Assembly: GCA_041572275.1 (NCBI GenBank)
Contig: JBFFSQ010000110.1
Coordinates: 1-9,683 of the forward strand
Reading direction: 5' to 3'
Length of the DNA: 9,683 nt
DNA from: JBFFSQ01 sp041572275
GTDB taxonomy: Bacteria > Pseudomonadota > Gammaproteobacteria > SZUA-229
Shown here piece by piece: positions 1 to 6,537 of the stretch (its first letter is position 1; each line of letters begins with the position of its first letter). The translations under genes and the position numbers were made by a program. The notes beneath the pieces were generated by a model, which had not been told where the DNA came from, did not search any database, and saw only the letters and a program-made list of their open reading frames with translations.

Positions 1-9
1 AAAGTATTT

Positions 10-46
10 CGTTGTTCAGATCAACTTTCATATTGATTGAACAACG
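10..46 (+). promoter_or_regulatory. Large hairpin in the leader of hppA
   Basis: CGTTGTTCA (10-18) pairs perfectly with TGAACAACG (38-46), and ATCAA (20-24) pairs with TTGAT (33-37). This makes a 14-bp stem with a single bulged G at 19 and an 8-nt loop. No T-run follows on either strand, so it does not look like an intrinsic terminator. It lies 69 bp upstream of the hppA start, in what is probably the untranslated leader or the operator region. A smaller dyad (GAGAC 53-57, GTCTC 65-69) follows. I recognise no known riboswitch family. The dyad is seen directly; a regulatory role is inferred. Confidence 0.5.
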
Positions 47-114
47 TGAGCGGAGACACTCTACGTCTCTTAACGTGAATCAGTTTCACACAATAAAAAC
101 GGGGGGAGTAACCC

Positions 115-2133
115 ATGTCCACTGGACTTATCATTGCCTTAGTCTGCGCGCTTGCAGGTATAGCGTATGGCCTAGTGTCTATCTTCAGCATTACATCAAA
201 GCCAGCTGGCAATGACGAAATGCAACGCATCGCTGGTGCTATACAGGAAGGCGCCATCGCTTATCTGAAACGCCAGTACACAGCCATCTCTGTTGTCGGT
301 GTCATTCTATTCCTGGTCGTAGGCATTGGCCTTGACTGGGCTACTGCCATCGGTTTTGCTATAGGAGCAATCTTCTCTGGTATTGCAGGCGCCATCGGCA
401 TGAACGTGTCGGTACGCGCCAATGTACGCACAGCAGAAGCAGCTCACGACGGTATGAATGCAGCATTCCAGATTGCTTTCCGCGGCGGTGCTATCACCGG
501 TATGCTGGTCGTTGGTCTGGGCCTGCTAGGTGTGGCTGGCTACTATGCAATTCTTCAGGCAACTGGTTATGGCGACCCTCTCCACGCCCTGGTTGGTATG
601 GCTTTCGGTGGTTCACTGATTTCCATCTTTGCGCGACTTGGCGGCGGCATCTTCACCAAGGGTGCTGACGTTGGTGCTGACATCGTGGGTAAAGTGGAAG
701 CCGGTATCCCAGAAGATGATCCTCGTAACCCTGCCGTTATTGCCGATAACGTTGGTGATAACGTAGGTGACTGTGCTGGTATGGCCGCTGACCTGTTTGA
801 GACCTATGCGGTGACTATTATCGCGACCATGTTACTGGGTGGTATTTTAATCAGTGGTGATAATAGCCAGGCCATTATGTACCCACTGGTACTGGGTGGC
901 GCATCCATCATTGCATCCATCATCGGCACCTTCTTTGTACAGGTTAGAGAAGGTGGCAAAATCATGAATGCACTGTATCGCGGCGTTATTGTCTCCGGGG
1001 TCATATCTGCAATCGCCTTCTACCCCATCACCATGACTATGATCGGTGAAGGCCTGACCATAGCCGGAGAATCAGTGTCTGCCATCAACCTGTTTTACAG
1101 TTCTCTGATTGGCCTGGGTCTGACCGCAGCAATGGTGGTTATTACCGAGTATTACACTGCCACTGAATACGCTCCGGTTCGTCATATCGCAGAAGCTTCC
1201 ACCACTGGTGACGGCACCAACGTGATCGCAGGTCTGGGTGTTTCCATGAAATCCACTGCACTGCCTGTGTTATCCGTATGTCTATCCATCTGGGGCGCCT
1301 ACGAACTGGCAGGCCTGTATGGTCTGGCAATTGCAGCCACTTCCATGCTGTCAATGACTGGCATGATCGTTGCGCTTGATGCATACGGCCCTATCACAGA
1401 CAATGCCGGTGGTATTGCTGAAATGGCTGAACTGTCCGAGGACATCCGTAACATCACCGATCCTCTGGATGCTGTGGGTAACACCACCAAAGCGGTAACT
1501 AAAGGTTACGCCATCGGTTCTGCCGGTCTGGCAACACTGGTACTGTTTGCTGACTACACTCATAACCTGGGTGGAGACGTGGTATTCAAACTGTCTAATC
1601 CTGACGTCATCATCGGCCTGTTCATCGGTGGTCTGGTACCTTACCTGTTCGGTGCCATGGCGATGGAAGCAGTGGGTCGTGCAGCAGGTGGTATCGTTAA
1701 CGAGGTACGTCGCCAGTTCAAAGAAATGCCTGGCATCATGGATCGTACCCAAAAACCTGACTATTCTCGTGCCGTTGACATGCTCACCAAAGCAGCAATT
1801 AAGGAAATGATGATTCCTTCCCTGCTGCCTGTACTGGTTCCAGTCATTGTCGGTCTGTTACTGGGTAAAGAAGCGCTCGGTGGATTGCTGATCGGTACGA
1901 TCATTACCGGTCTGTTTGTCGCAATCTCAATGACCACCGGTGGTGGTGCCTGGGATAACGCCAAGAAATACATTGAAGACGGTAACTTTGGCGGCAAAGG
2001 TTCCGATGCTCATAAAGCGGCGGTAACCGGTGATACTGTAGGCGACCCCTACAAAGACACAGCAGGTCCTGCAATTAACCCATTGATCAAAATCATGAAC
2101 ATTGTTGCACTGTTGATCATTCCTATCCTGTAA
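115..2133 (+). CDS. hppA: Membrane-bound proton-translocating pyrophosphatase (K+-independent type)
   Basis: Integral inner-membrane pump coupling hydrolysis of pyrophosphate (PPi) to proton export; in principle it can run backwards as a PPi synthase. The 672 residues match the usual bacterial length (about 660-700) and are mostly hydrophobic, as expected for the roughly 16 membrane helices of the family. The PPi/Mg binding loop is intact at about residues 180-225 (FTKGADVGADIVGK, then EDDPRNP and DNVGDNVGDCAGMAAD), and the second acidic cluster near the C-terminus (about 639-660) contains GDTVGDPYKDTAGPAINP. GNTTKAVTKG places Lys459 and Thr462 at the positions that distinguish K+-independent H+ pumps from K+-dependent enzymes, which have Ala there. 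The ATG at 115 follows a strong GGGGGGAG ribosome site (101-108). The gene is monocistronic, with a terminator 20 bp after the stop. A PPi-linked role in sulfur energy metabolism is inferred from the neighbouring aprBA. Confidence 0.97.
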   Translation: MSTGLIIALVCALAGIAYGLVSIFSITSKPAGNDEMQRIAGAIQEGAIAYLKRQYTAISVVGVILFLVVGIGLDWATAIGFAIGAIFSGIAGAIGMNVSVRANVRTAEAAHDGMNAAFQIAFRGGAITGMLVVGLGLLGVAGYYAILQATGYGDPLHALVGMAFGGSLISIFARLGGGIFTKGADVGADIVGKVEAGIPEDDPRNPAVIADNVGDNVGDCAGMAADLFETYAVTIIATMLLGGILISGDNSQAIMYPLVLGGASIIASIIGTFFVQVREGGKIMNALYRGVIVSGVISAIAFYPITMTMIGEGLTIAGESVSAINLFYSSLIGLGLTAAMVVITEYYTATEYAPVRHIAEASTTGDGTNVIAGLGVSMKSTALPVLSVCLSIWGAYELAGLYGLAIAATSMLSMTGMIVALDAYGPITDNAGGIAEMAELSEDIRNITDPLDAVGNTTKAVTKGYAIGSAGLATLVLFADYTHNLGGDVVFKLSNPDVIIGLFIGGLVPYLFGAMAMEAVGRAAGGIVNEVRRQFKEMPGIMDRTQKPDYSRAVDMLTKAAIKEMMIPSLLPVLVPVIVGLLLGKEALGGLLIGTIITGLFVAISMTTGGGAWDNAKKYIEDGNFGGKGSDAHKAAVTGDTVGDPYKDTAGPAINPLIKIMNIVALLIIPIL

Positions 2134-2153
2134 GCTTGACTTACAAACAGCTC

Positions 2154-2186
2154 AAAAGCACGCTCCTTCAGGAGCGTGCTTTTTTT
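2154..2186 (+). terminator. Intrinsic terminator of hppA
   Basis: AGCACGCTCC (2157-2166), loop TTCA, GGAGCGTGCT (2171-2180), then six T. The stem is a perfect 10 bp, and the flanking A and T runs can extend it. It begins 20 bp after the hppA stop and closes that transcript. Confidence 0.93.
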
Positions 2187-2292
2187 ATGGCGAGCCCTCT
2201 GCCACCAAACTCAAGCTGTCAACACAGCTAATATTTGCTCAGCAAATTTAGGTACACGCCCCTCTTAATCTACTACTACAACCACCGTCTCC

Positions 2293-2321
2293 GTGACTCT
2301 CAATTTTTCCAGTGCTAAAAT
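2293..2321 (+). promoter_or_regulatory. Predicted sigma-70 promoter with extended -10, upstream of the 67-aa gene
   Basis: GTGACT (2293-2298, 4 of 6 to TTGACA), a 17-bp spacer, then TAAAAT (2316-2321, 5 of 6 to TATAAT) preceded by TG and one base (2313-2315), which is an extended -10. Transcription would start near 2328 and leave a leader of about 33 nt before the ATG at 2361. Seen by eye only. Confidence 0.5.
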
Positions 2322-2360
2322 TAATATATAAATCCTCATCCATCACGAGAGGTAACTCAA

Positions 2361-2564
2361 ATGACACACGTTCAAATCGCACCTGATGTCGAATTCAAAC
2401 TGGACATTGATCTGCCTGAAATCACAGACACCACTAGAGACTACGATCTTCAACAACACAAAGCCGAAGTCTATGCCCTGTTTGAAGAGCGGCTGAAACA
2501 GGCCTTCCCTGAAGGTTTCAAAATTAATACATTCGAGTTTGGACTAGATATTAGCAAACACTAA
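2361..2564 (+). CDS. Small protein of unknown function (67 aa)
   Basis: I do not recognise this protein. It is 67 residues long, acidic in its first half, and has no cysteine, signal peptide or membrane segment. The order of hydrophobic and polar residues suggests a short beta strand (residues 9-18, VEFKLDIDLP), a central amphipathic helix (about 28-50, with AEVYALFEERLKQAF) and a final strand (FKINTFEFGLDI). That would be a compact alpha/beta fold with a possible partner-binding helix. The start is well supported: GAGAGGT (2347-2353) lies 7 bp before the ATG, and a good promoter lies upstream. It sits alone between the hppA terminator and a separately promoted DUF971 gene. The coding call rests on these signals; no function is proposed. 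Confidence 0.7.
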   Translation: MTHVQIAPDVEFKLDIDLPEITDTTRDYDLQQHKAEVYALFEERLKQAFPEGFKINTFEFGLDISKH

Positions 2565-2597
2565 TGCATCTATGTCATGACTTGATACTTGTAAATG

Positions 2598-2625
2598 ATA
2601 CCCAGGGGGTTTCCCCCCTGGGTAT
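2598..2625. repeat. Perfect 12-bp inverted repeat after the 67-aa gene
   Basis: ATACCCAGGGGG (2598-2609), loop TTTC (2610-2613), CCCCCTGGGTAT (2614-2625). The hairpin begins 33 bp after the 67-aa gene and ends about 40 bp before the next promoter. There is no T-run on either side, so it is not a standard intrinsic terminator. Read on the minus strand the loop is GAAA, a GNRA tetraloop. It may protect or define the 3' end of the small mRNA, or belong to a dispersed palindrome family. Confidence 0.7.
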
Positions 2626-2667
2626 GTACATTCAACAGGTAAATAGCTTCTGAGAGCGCCTGCCAAT

Positions 2668-2695
2668 TTCACTAACCCCTGTTTAGCGCTATACT
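2668..2695 (+). promoter_or_regulatory. Predicted sigma-70 promoter of the DUF971-MoaD gene
   Basis: TTCACT (2668-2673, 4 of 6 to TTGACA), a 16-bp spacer, then TATACT (2690-2695, 5 of 6). The predicted start near 2702 gives a leader of about 26 nt before the ATG at 2728. A promoter here agrees with the hairpin at 2598-2625 separating the two genes. Confidence 0.4.
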
Positions 2696-2727
2696 TGCCA
2701 CCCCGTTAATTTTTGATTACGAGTATT

Positions 2728-3357
2728 ATGTCCAGCACTCACCACCCTGCAGAAATCAAATTACACCAGAAATCTAAAATCCTCGAAATTGACTTCGAAT
2801 CCGGCGAAAACTTCAAATACCCCTGCGAGTATTTGCGCACCCACGCCAAATCAGCGGAAATTGAGACTTCTGATGTGCCGGTAGCAGGAAAAGCGGATGT
2901 CAATATTGAGAAAATTGAACCCCAGGGTGCCTATGCCCTGCGACTGTATTTTGATGATGGCTATGATTCAGGCATCTTCTCCTGGGATACCCTGTTTGAT
3001 CTAGGACAGAACTACGACAACTATTGGGCAACATATCTTACTGCCATGGACAAGCACGGCCTCAAGCGTGATTCAGGTCAACAGTCCGATGATGGTAAAG
3101 CTCATATTAAACTTATGTACTTTATGACCAACATGCTTAGAGTCACTCGCAAGGAAACTGAAGAAATAGACTTACCTGAAAGCATTAAAGATGTTCAAGG
3201 TCTACTCAAACTACTTCGCTTTAAAGGAGCGGACTGGGAAAAAATGTTTGCAGATGATGCCGTTCAAGTTACTGTCAACAAACAATTTGCTGAGCTATTT
3301 ACCAAATTGGAAAATGGAGATGAAGTAGCATTTGTGCCTGTCTCCAAAGACATTTAA
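2728..3357 (+). CDS. DUF971 (GBBH-like N-terminal) domain fused to a MoaD-like ubiquitin fold lacking the diglycine
   Basis: A two-domain protein of 209 residues. Residues about 5-105 match the DUF971 family (PF06155) in pattern: AEIKLHQKSKILEIDFESGENF, then PCEYLR, ADVNIEKIEP, and DDGYDSGIFSWDTLFDLG. This domain occurs alone in many proteobacteria and at the N-terminus of gamma-butyrobetaine hydroxylase; iron-sulfur links have been suggested. After a polar linker (about 112-125), residues 127-209 resemble MoaD, the sulfur-carrier subunit of molybdopterin synthase, down to GDEVAF near the end. MoaD and ThiS end in Gly-Gly, the site of thiocarboxylation. Here the protein ends PVSKDI, so it should not carry sulfur by that chemistry. 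ATG 2728 is chosen over an upstream in-frame TTG (2713) because GAG at 2721-2723 sits just before it and DUF971 proteins begin near here. Domain identities are by eye; function is unknown. Confidence 0.85.
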   Translation: MSSTHHPAEIKLHQKSKILEIDFESGENFKYPCEYLRTHAKSAEIETSDVPVAGKADVNIEKIEPQGAYALRLYFDDGYDSGIFSWDTLFDLGQNYDNYWATYLTAMDKHGLKRDSGQQSDDGKAHIKLMYFMTNMLRVTRKETEEIDLPESIKDVQGLLKLLRFKGADWEKMFADDAVQVTVNKQFAELFTKLENGDEVAFVPVSKDI

Positions 3358-3373
3358 CCATTAACCGATTGCA

Positions 3374-3431
3374 GGTAGTTTTTTCTCACAAATACATTAA
3401 TAAAACCTAATATAACTTGTAAAAAACTACC
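3374..3431. repeat. 11-bp inverted repeat with 36-nt spacer
   Basis: GGTAGTTTTTT (3374-3384) and AAAAAACTACC (3421-3431) are perfect reverse complements, starting 17 bp after the stop of the DUF971-MoaD gene. The first arm itself ends in six T. The loop is long and AT-rich and no T-run follows the second arm, so it is an unconvincing terminator. It could still fold in RNA or be a two-site protein target. Confidence 0.5.
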
Positions 3432-3598
3432 GCATAATTCTTTACTAAATTAGTCAGCTATTTGCGTCTTTGGATAATCAATTTATTAGCTCACAACATT
3501 CTCTTTTCAAAAAAATAATCGGCAATTTTTTTCTAATTTGACATCCATCAAGAAAGCCTTAAATTAGGCCTTTTCCAAATAAGAATACATGCTATTTA

Positions 3599-3626
3599 AC
3601 ATTAAAATATTAGATTATTTTAATGT
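3599..3626. repeat. 11-bp AT-rich inverted repeat
   Basis: ACATTAAAATA (3599-3609), loop TTAGAT, TATTTTAATGT (3616-3626): perfect over 11 bp. It lies about 375 bp upstream of aprB. No T-run follows. It could be a regulator target or a cruciform-prone site; base composition makes chance dyads more likely here than elsewhere. Confidence 0.5.
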
Positions 3627-3793
3627 ATATCAATTTAATTTAAGTAATTGTTTATTAAAGTCTTTTATACGTTTTATTCAATTGGTAAACACTCGAAAAT
3701 ACGAATAAATAATTCTTATCCATATAAAGATAATTATGTTTGTGTTTTTGCGTCTAAGGCTATATTGTTCTAACTCCCATTTACTGGGTGAAC

Positions 3794-3807
3794 TGTATCC
3801 GGATACA
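3794..3807. promoter_or_regulatory. Perfect 14-bp palindrome, candidate operator
   Basis: TGTATCCGGATACA reads the same on both strands with no central spacer. An RNA hairpin would have to break central pairs to make a loop, so a dimeric DNA-binding regulator is the likelier reading. It is about 200 bp upstream of aprB and 22 bp before a second palindrome. The regulator is unknown. Confidence 0.5.
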
Positions 3808-3829
3808 CAACTCGTTGCTCTGTAATGAC

Positions 3830-3845
3830 TTGTGTTGCAACACAA
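3830..3845. promoter_or_regulatory. Perfect 16-bp palindrome, candidate operator
   Basis: TTGTGTTGCAACACAA is fully self-complementary over 16 bp. Its centre is 37 bp (about 3.5 helical turns) from the centre of the palindrome at 3794-3807, so the two could face opposite sides of the helix. Its core GTTGCAAC resembles the nearby CAAC/GTTG dyad at 3808-3817. Confidence 0.55.
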
Positions 3846-3945
3846 ATTTAGTGCACCCGGGAAGAAGGAAGTTTCTGCAGAATTACTGGCCGGTTTGCCA
3901 GCCTGAGGAAATAAAAAAACAGGGGCCTACCGGCCTAACGATTTC

Positions 3946-3961
3946 GCAATCGAAAGATTGC
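3946..3961 (+). promoter_or_regulatory. GNRA-capped hairpin before aprB
   Basis: GCAATC (3946-3951), GAAA (3952-3955), GATTGC (3956-3961). This perfect 6-bp stem with a GAAA tetraloop is 29 bp before the aprB ribosome site. GNRA loops are typical of stable functional RNA hairpins and argue that this part of the leader is transcribed. It does not cover the ribosome site. Confidence 0.5.
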
Positions 3962-4003
3962 ACAAATGTAAGTCTTACAACTAACCAGCAAAGGAGCATA
4001 CGA

Positions 4004-4477
4004 ATGCCAACTTTCGTACGTACCGAAAAATGTGATGGATGTAAAGGTCAGGATAAAACGGCCTGCATGTACATCTGCCCTCATGACTTGATGAAACTGG
4101 ACAAAGACGGTTCTGATACCGGCCATGCAATGAAGTCATACAACCAAGAGCCAGAGCAGTGCTGGGAATGCTATTCCTGCGTAAAAATCTGCCCACAGAA
4201 TGCTATCGAATGTCGTCACTATGCTGACGTTGTTCCATTGGGCGGTTCTGTACAGCCTCTGCGCGGTACTGACTCCATTATGTGGACCATTAAATTCCGT
4301 AATGGCACAATGAAACGCTTCAAGTTCCCAATCCGTACAACTCCTGAAGGTTCGATCGATCCTTATGCAGGTAAACCATCAGCCGATATGAGCAAAATTG
4401 AAGAGCCTGGCTTCTTTAATCATAACGAGCAGAACGGTTACCGCGCTGGTGATCCTAGTGAGCTGATCCGCAAATAA
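4004..4477 (+). CDS. aprB: Adenylylsulfate (APS) reductase, beta subunit
   Basis: Iron-sulfur subunit of cytoplasmic dissimilatory APS reductase, which interconverts APS and sulfite plus AMP. AprB carries electrons between the FAD of AprA and the quinone-linked partner. The protein has 157 residues, the usual length. Eight cysteines form two [4Fe-4S] sites: Cys10, Cys13, Cys21, Cys25 (CDGCKGQ, CMYICP) and Cys53, Cys56, Cys59, Cys63 (CWECYSCVKICP). Trp54 lies in the second motif, where the family has a conserved tryptophan. The C-terminal half (about 85-157) is the tail known to wrap around AprA. ATG 4004 is chosen although the frame is open back to 3788: AAGGAG lies 7 bp upstream, and AprB proteins typically begin with a sequence like MPTFV. 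aprA follows after 50 bp with no terminator, so the two form an operon. Confidence 0.97.
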   Translation: MPTFVRTEKCDGCKGQDKTACMYICPHDLMKLDKDGSDTGHAMKSYNQEPEQCWECYSCVKICPQNAIECRHYADVVPLGGSVQPLRGTDSIMWTIKFRNGTMKRFKFPIRTTPEGSIDPYAGKPSADMSKIEEPGFFNHNEQNGYRAGDPSELIRK

Positions 4478-4527
4478 GCAGCAGCAAGATCGATAAACAA
4501 AGAATTAAACCTTAGAGGAAAATAACA

Positions 4528-6513
4528 ATGTCTGAAGGTACTTTTGGAAATCCTACAGTCGTCGAGGAAGAATGCGATATTCTGATGATCGGCGGCGGTA
4601 TGGCTAACTGTGGTGCAGCGTTTGAAATCATGCGCTGGGCAGAAGGCACAGACCTTAAAATTAAATTAGTTGATAAAGCGGCTCTGGACCGTTCTGGTGC
4701 TGTTGCCCAGGGTCTGTCTGCGATCAATACTTATATCGGCCCAGAGCAGGATCCTGCTGACTACGCTCGTATGGTATCGAACGATCTGATGGGTATTACC
4801 CGTGATGACCTCGCATACGACGTTGGCCGTCACGTTGACGAATCTGTTCATCTGTTCGAAGAATGGGGTCTGCCCATCTGGAAAACTGACGAAAATGGTG
4901 AGCGTCACGACGGTTCTAAAGGCATGACATCACTGAAAGATGGTGGTAAGCCTGTACGTTCTGGTAAATGGCAGATCATGATCAACGGTGAATCTTATAA
5001 GTGGATCGTTGCAGAAGCTGCTAAGAAAGCCCTGGGTATGGAAAACATCGAAGAACGTATCTTCGTAGTTAAACTGGTTAATGACAAAAACGACAAAGGC
5101 CGCGTTGCTGGTGCGGTTGGTTTCTCTGTTCGTGAGCACAAAGTTGTTGTTTACAAGTTCAAAGCCTGTCTGCTTGCAGCTGGTGGTTGTGTAAACATCT
5201 TCCGTCCACGTTCAGTAGGTGAAGGTACAGGTCGTGCCTGGTACCCAGTTTGGAACGCAGGTTCTACTTACTCAATGGCTGCTGAAGCAGGCGCTGAGTT
5301 AACTCTGATGGAAAACCGCTTCGTTCCTACTCGTTTCAAAGACGGTTACGGTCCTGTAGGTGCATGGTTCCTGCTGTTCAAATCTAAAGCAACTAACGCC
5401 TATGGCGAAGCTTACATGGAAAAGAACAAGGAAATGCTGGACGACTATCCTCCATATGGTCATGCTGCAGTTCCTGCCTCTTGTCTGCGTAATCACTTAA
5501 TGCTGAAAGAAATGAAAGACGGTAATGGTCCTATCTGGATGGATACCGTTACAGCTCTGGCTAACCTGCGTGAAACTCTGTCTCCACGTGAAGTTAAGCA
5601 TCTGGAAGCAGAAGCCTGGGAAGACTTCCTGGATATGTGTGTTGGTCAGTGTGGTATCTGGGTTGGTGAAAACATCGAACCAGAGAAGAAAAACTCTGAA
5701 CTGATGCCAACTGAACCCTACCTGTTAGGTTCTCACTCAGGTTGTTGTGGTATCTGGACTTCTGGTCCTACTGATGTTGGCGCACCAACAGAAGAAACTA
5801 TGGACGGTGTACCTGAGCATCTGCCTTCAGGCTGGAACTGGGGTTATCGTGGTATGACAACAGTTAAAGGTCTGTTCACAGCAGGTGACGGTGTAGGTGC
5901 TTCTGGCCATAAATTCTCTTCAGGCTCACATGCTGAAGGTCGTATGGCAGCTAAAGCAATGGTTAAGTACTGCCTGGATAACAAAGACTGGACTCCAGAG
6001 CTGGATACTTCAGTTGAAGATCTGGTTGCAGCTATCATCAAACCAGCCAAAAACTTCCTTGAGTTTAAAGACTACACTACTGCAATTGATGTTAACCCTA
6101 ACTACATCACTCCTAAGATGCTTCAGTTCCGTCTGCAGAAAATCATGGACGAATATGTTGCTGGTGTTGCCACTTACTACACCACTAACGCTGAGATGAT
6201 GAAAGTTGCAGAAGATAAACTTGGCATGTTGAAAGAAGATGCTGAGAAGATGCGTGCTAAAGACCTGCATGAATTACTTCGTGCATGGGAAAACTATCAC
6301 CGTATCCTGACTGCTGAAGCTCATATGAAACACATTCAGTTCCGTGAAGAGTCTCGTTATCCCGGTTTCTACTACCGTACTGACAAGAACTTCGTTGATG
6401 AAGAGAACTGGAAGTGCTTCGTAAACTCTATCTATGACAAAGAGACTCACACTTGGACTTGCTTCAAGCGTGCACACGTTGACTTGGTAGACAAATCTAA
6501 ACTGTTCAAATAA
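4528..6513 (+). CDS. aprA: Adenylylsulfate (APS) reductase, alpha subunit
   Basis: FAD-containing catalytic subunit of dissimilatory APS reductase. In sulfur oxidisers it combines sulfite with AMP to make APS; in sulfate reducers it runs the other way. At 661 residues it is full length. The dinucleotide-binding motif IGGGMANCGAA is at about 21-31, and the second FAD segment ACLLAAGGCVNIFRP at about 213-227. The substrate region is intact: NRFVPTRFKDGYGPVG (Arg264 and Arg269, one of which should be the APS-binding arginine) and GSHSGCCGIW, whose His403 lies where the catalytic histidine is expected. The C-terminal helical region (about 510-600) and final YYRTDKNF segment are present. AGAGGA (4514-4519) precedes the ATG. 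Heavy use of CTG, GGT, GTT and AAC suggests high expression. No aprM or qmo gene follows directly; a terminator lies 24 bp after the stop. Confidence 0.98.
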   Translation: MSEGTFGNPTVVEEECDILMIGGGMANCGAAFEIMRWAEGTDLKIKLVDKAALDRSGAVAQGLSAINTYIGPEQDPADYARMVSNDLMGITRDDLAYDVGRHVDESVHLFEEWGLPIWKTDENGERHDGSKGMTSLKDGGKPVRSGKWQIMINGESYKWIVAEAAKKALGMENIEERIFVVKLVNDKNDKGRVAGAVGFSVREHKVVVYKFKACLLAAGGCVNIFRPRSVGEGTGRAWYPVWNAGSTYSMAAEAGAELTLMENRFVPTRFKDGYGPVGAWFLLFKSKATNAYGEAYMEKNKEMLDDYPPYGHAAVPASCLRNHLMLKEMKDGNGPIWMDTVTALANLRETLSPREVKHLEAEAWEDFLDMCVGQCGIWVGENIEPEKKNSELMPTEPYLLGSHSGCCGIWTSGPTDVGAPTEETMDGVPEHLPSGWNWGYRGMTTVKGLFTAGDGVGASGHKFSSGSHAEGRMAAKAMVKYCLDNKDWTPELDTSVEDLVAAIIKPAKNFLEFKDYTTAIDVNPNYITPKMLQFRLQKIMDEYVAGVATYYTTNAEMMKVAEDKLGMLKEDAEKMRAKDLHELLRAWENYHRILTAEAHMKHIQFREESRYPGFYYRTDKNFVDEENWKCFVNSIYDKETHTWTCFKRAHVDLVDKSKLFK

Positions 6514-6537
6514 GTATATTTGAGCTGCTAGATTAAG

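Larger units (their letters stand above)
3358..3775. other. AT-rich non-coding stretch upstream of aprBA
   Basis: About 420 bp with very low GC and no plausible gene on either strand. It holds two perfect 11-bp inverted repeats (listed separately) and an imperfect hairpin at about 3554-3575 (AAAGCCT, then AGGCCTTT with a bulged C, followed by two further T), which is a weak candidate terminator for the DUF971 gene. Several -10-like hexamers occur (GATAAT 3729-3734, TATATT 3761-3766), but none has a convincing -35 at proper spacing. Upstream promoter elements, nucleoid-protein binding and activator sites for aprBA are all possible here. Confidence 0.6.
3776..4003 (+). promoter_or_regulatory. 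Dyad-dense leader or control region of aprBA
   Basis: Composition shifts at about 3776 from AT-rich to mixed, and the next 190 bp hold many dyads: CCCA/TGGG (3776-3788), the palindrome at 3794-3807, CAAC/GTTG (3808-3817), the palindrome at 3830-3845, CTGGC/GCCAG (3886-3901), GGCC/GGCC (3924-3935) and GCAATC-GAAA-GATTGC (3946-3961). The ribosome site AAGGAG is at 3991-3996, 7 bp before the ATG. This would suit either a cluster of operators or a structured 5' leader RNA. No known riboswitch class is recognised. The frame is open back to 3788, but nothing there resembles AprB. Confidence 0.5.

Noticed and set aside
20..37. Possible FNR box from ATCAA and TTGAT
   Set aside because: The half-sites are in the wrong order and spacing for TTGAT-N4-ATCAA; they are better explained as hairpin arms.
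901..924. Tandem 12-bp repeat in hppA (GCATCCATCATT, GCATCCATCATC)
   Set aside because: It encodes ASII twice within a membrane helix, so ordinary helix composition explains it.
1351..1752. 133-codon open frame on the minus strand inside hppA
   Set aside because: It lies wholly within a well-conserved gene, its translation is low in complexity sense and matches no family, and it has no ribosome site. It is a by-product of hppA codon use.
2713..2727. TTG start five codons before the DUF971-MoaD ATG
   Set aside because: It is a rare start codon with no ribosome site; the ATG at 2728 fits the family's N-terminus better.
3788..4003. In-frame 72-codon N-terminal extension of AprB
   Set aside because: It has no ribosome site at its first codon, an odd composition with scattered cysteines, and no similarity to AprB. 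The ATG at 4004 has AAGGAG and the family's usual first residues.
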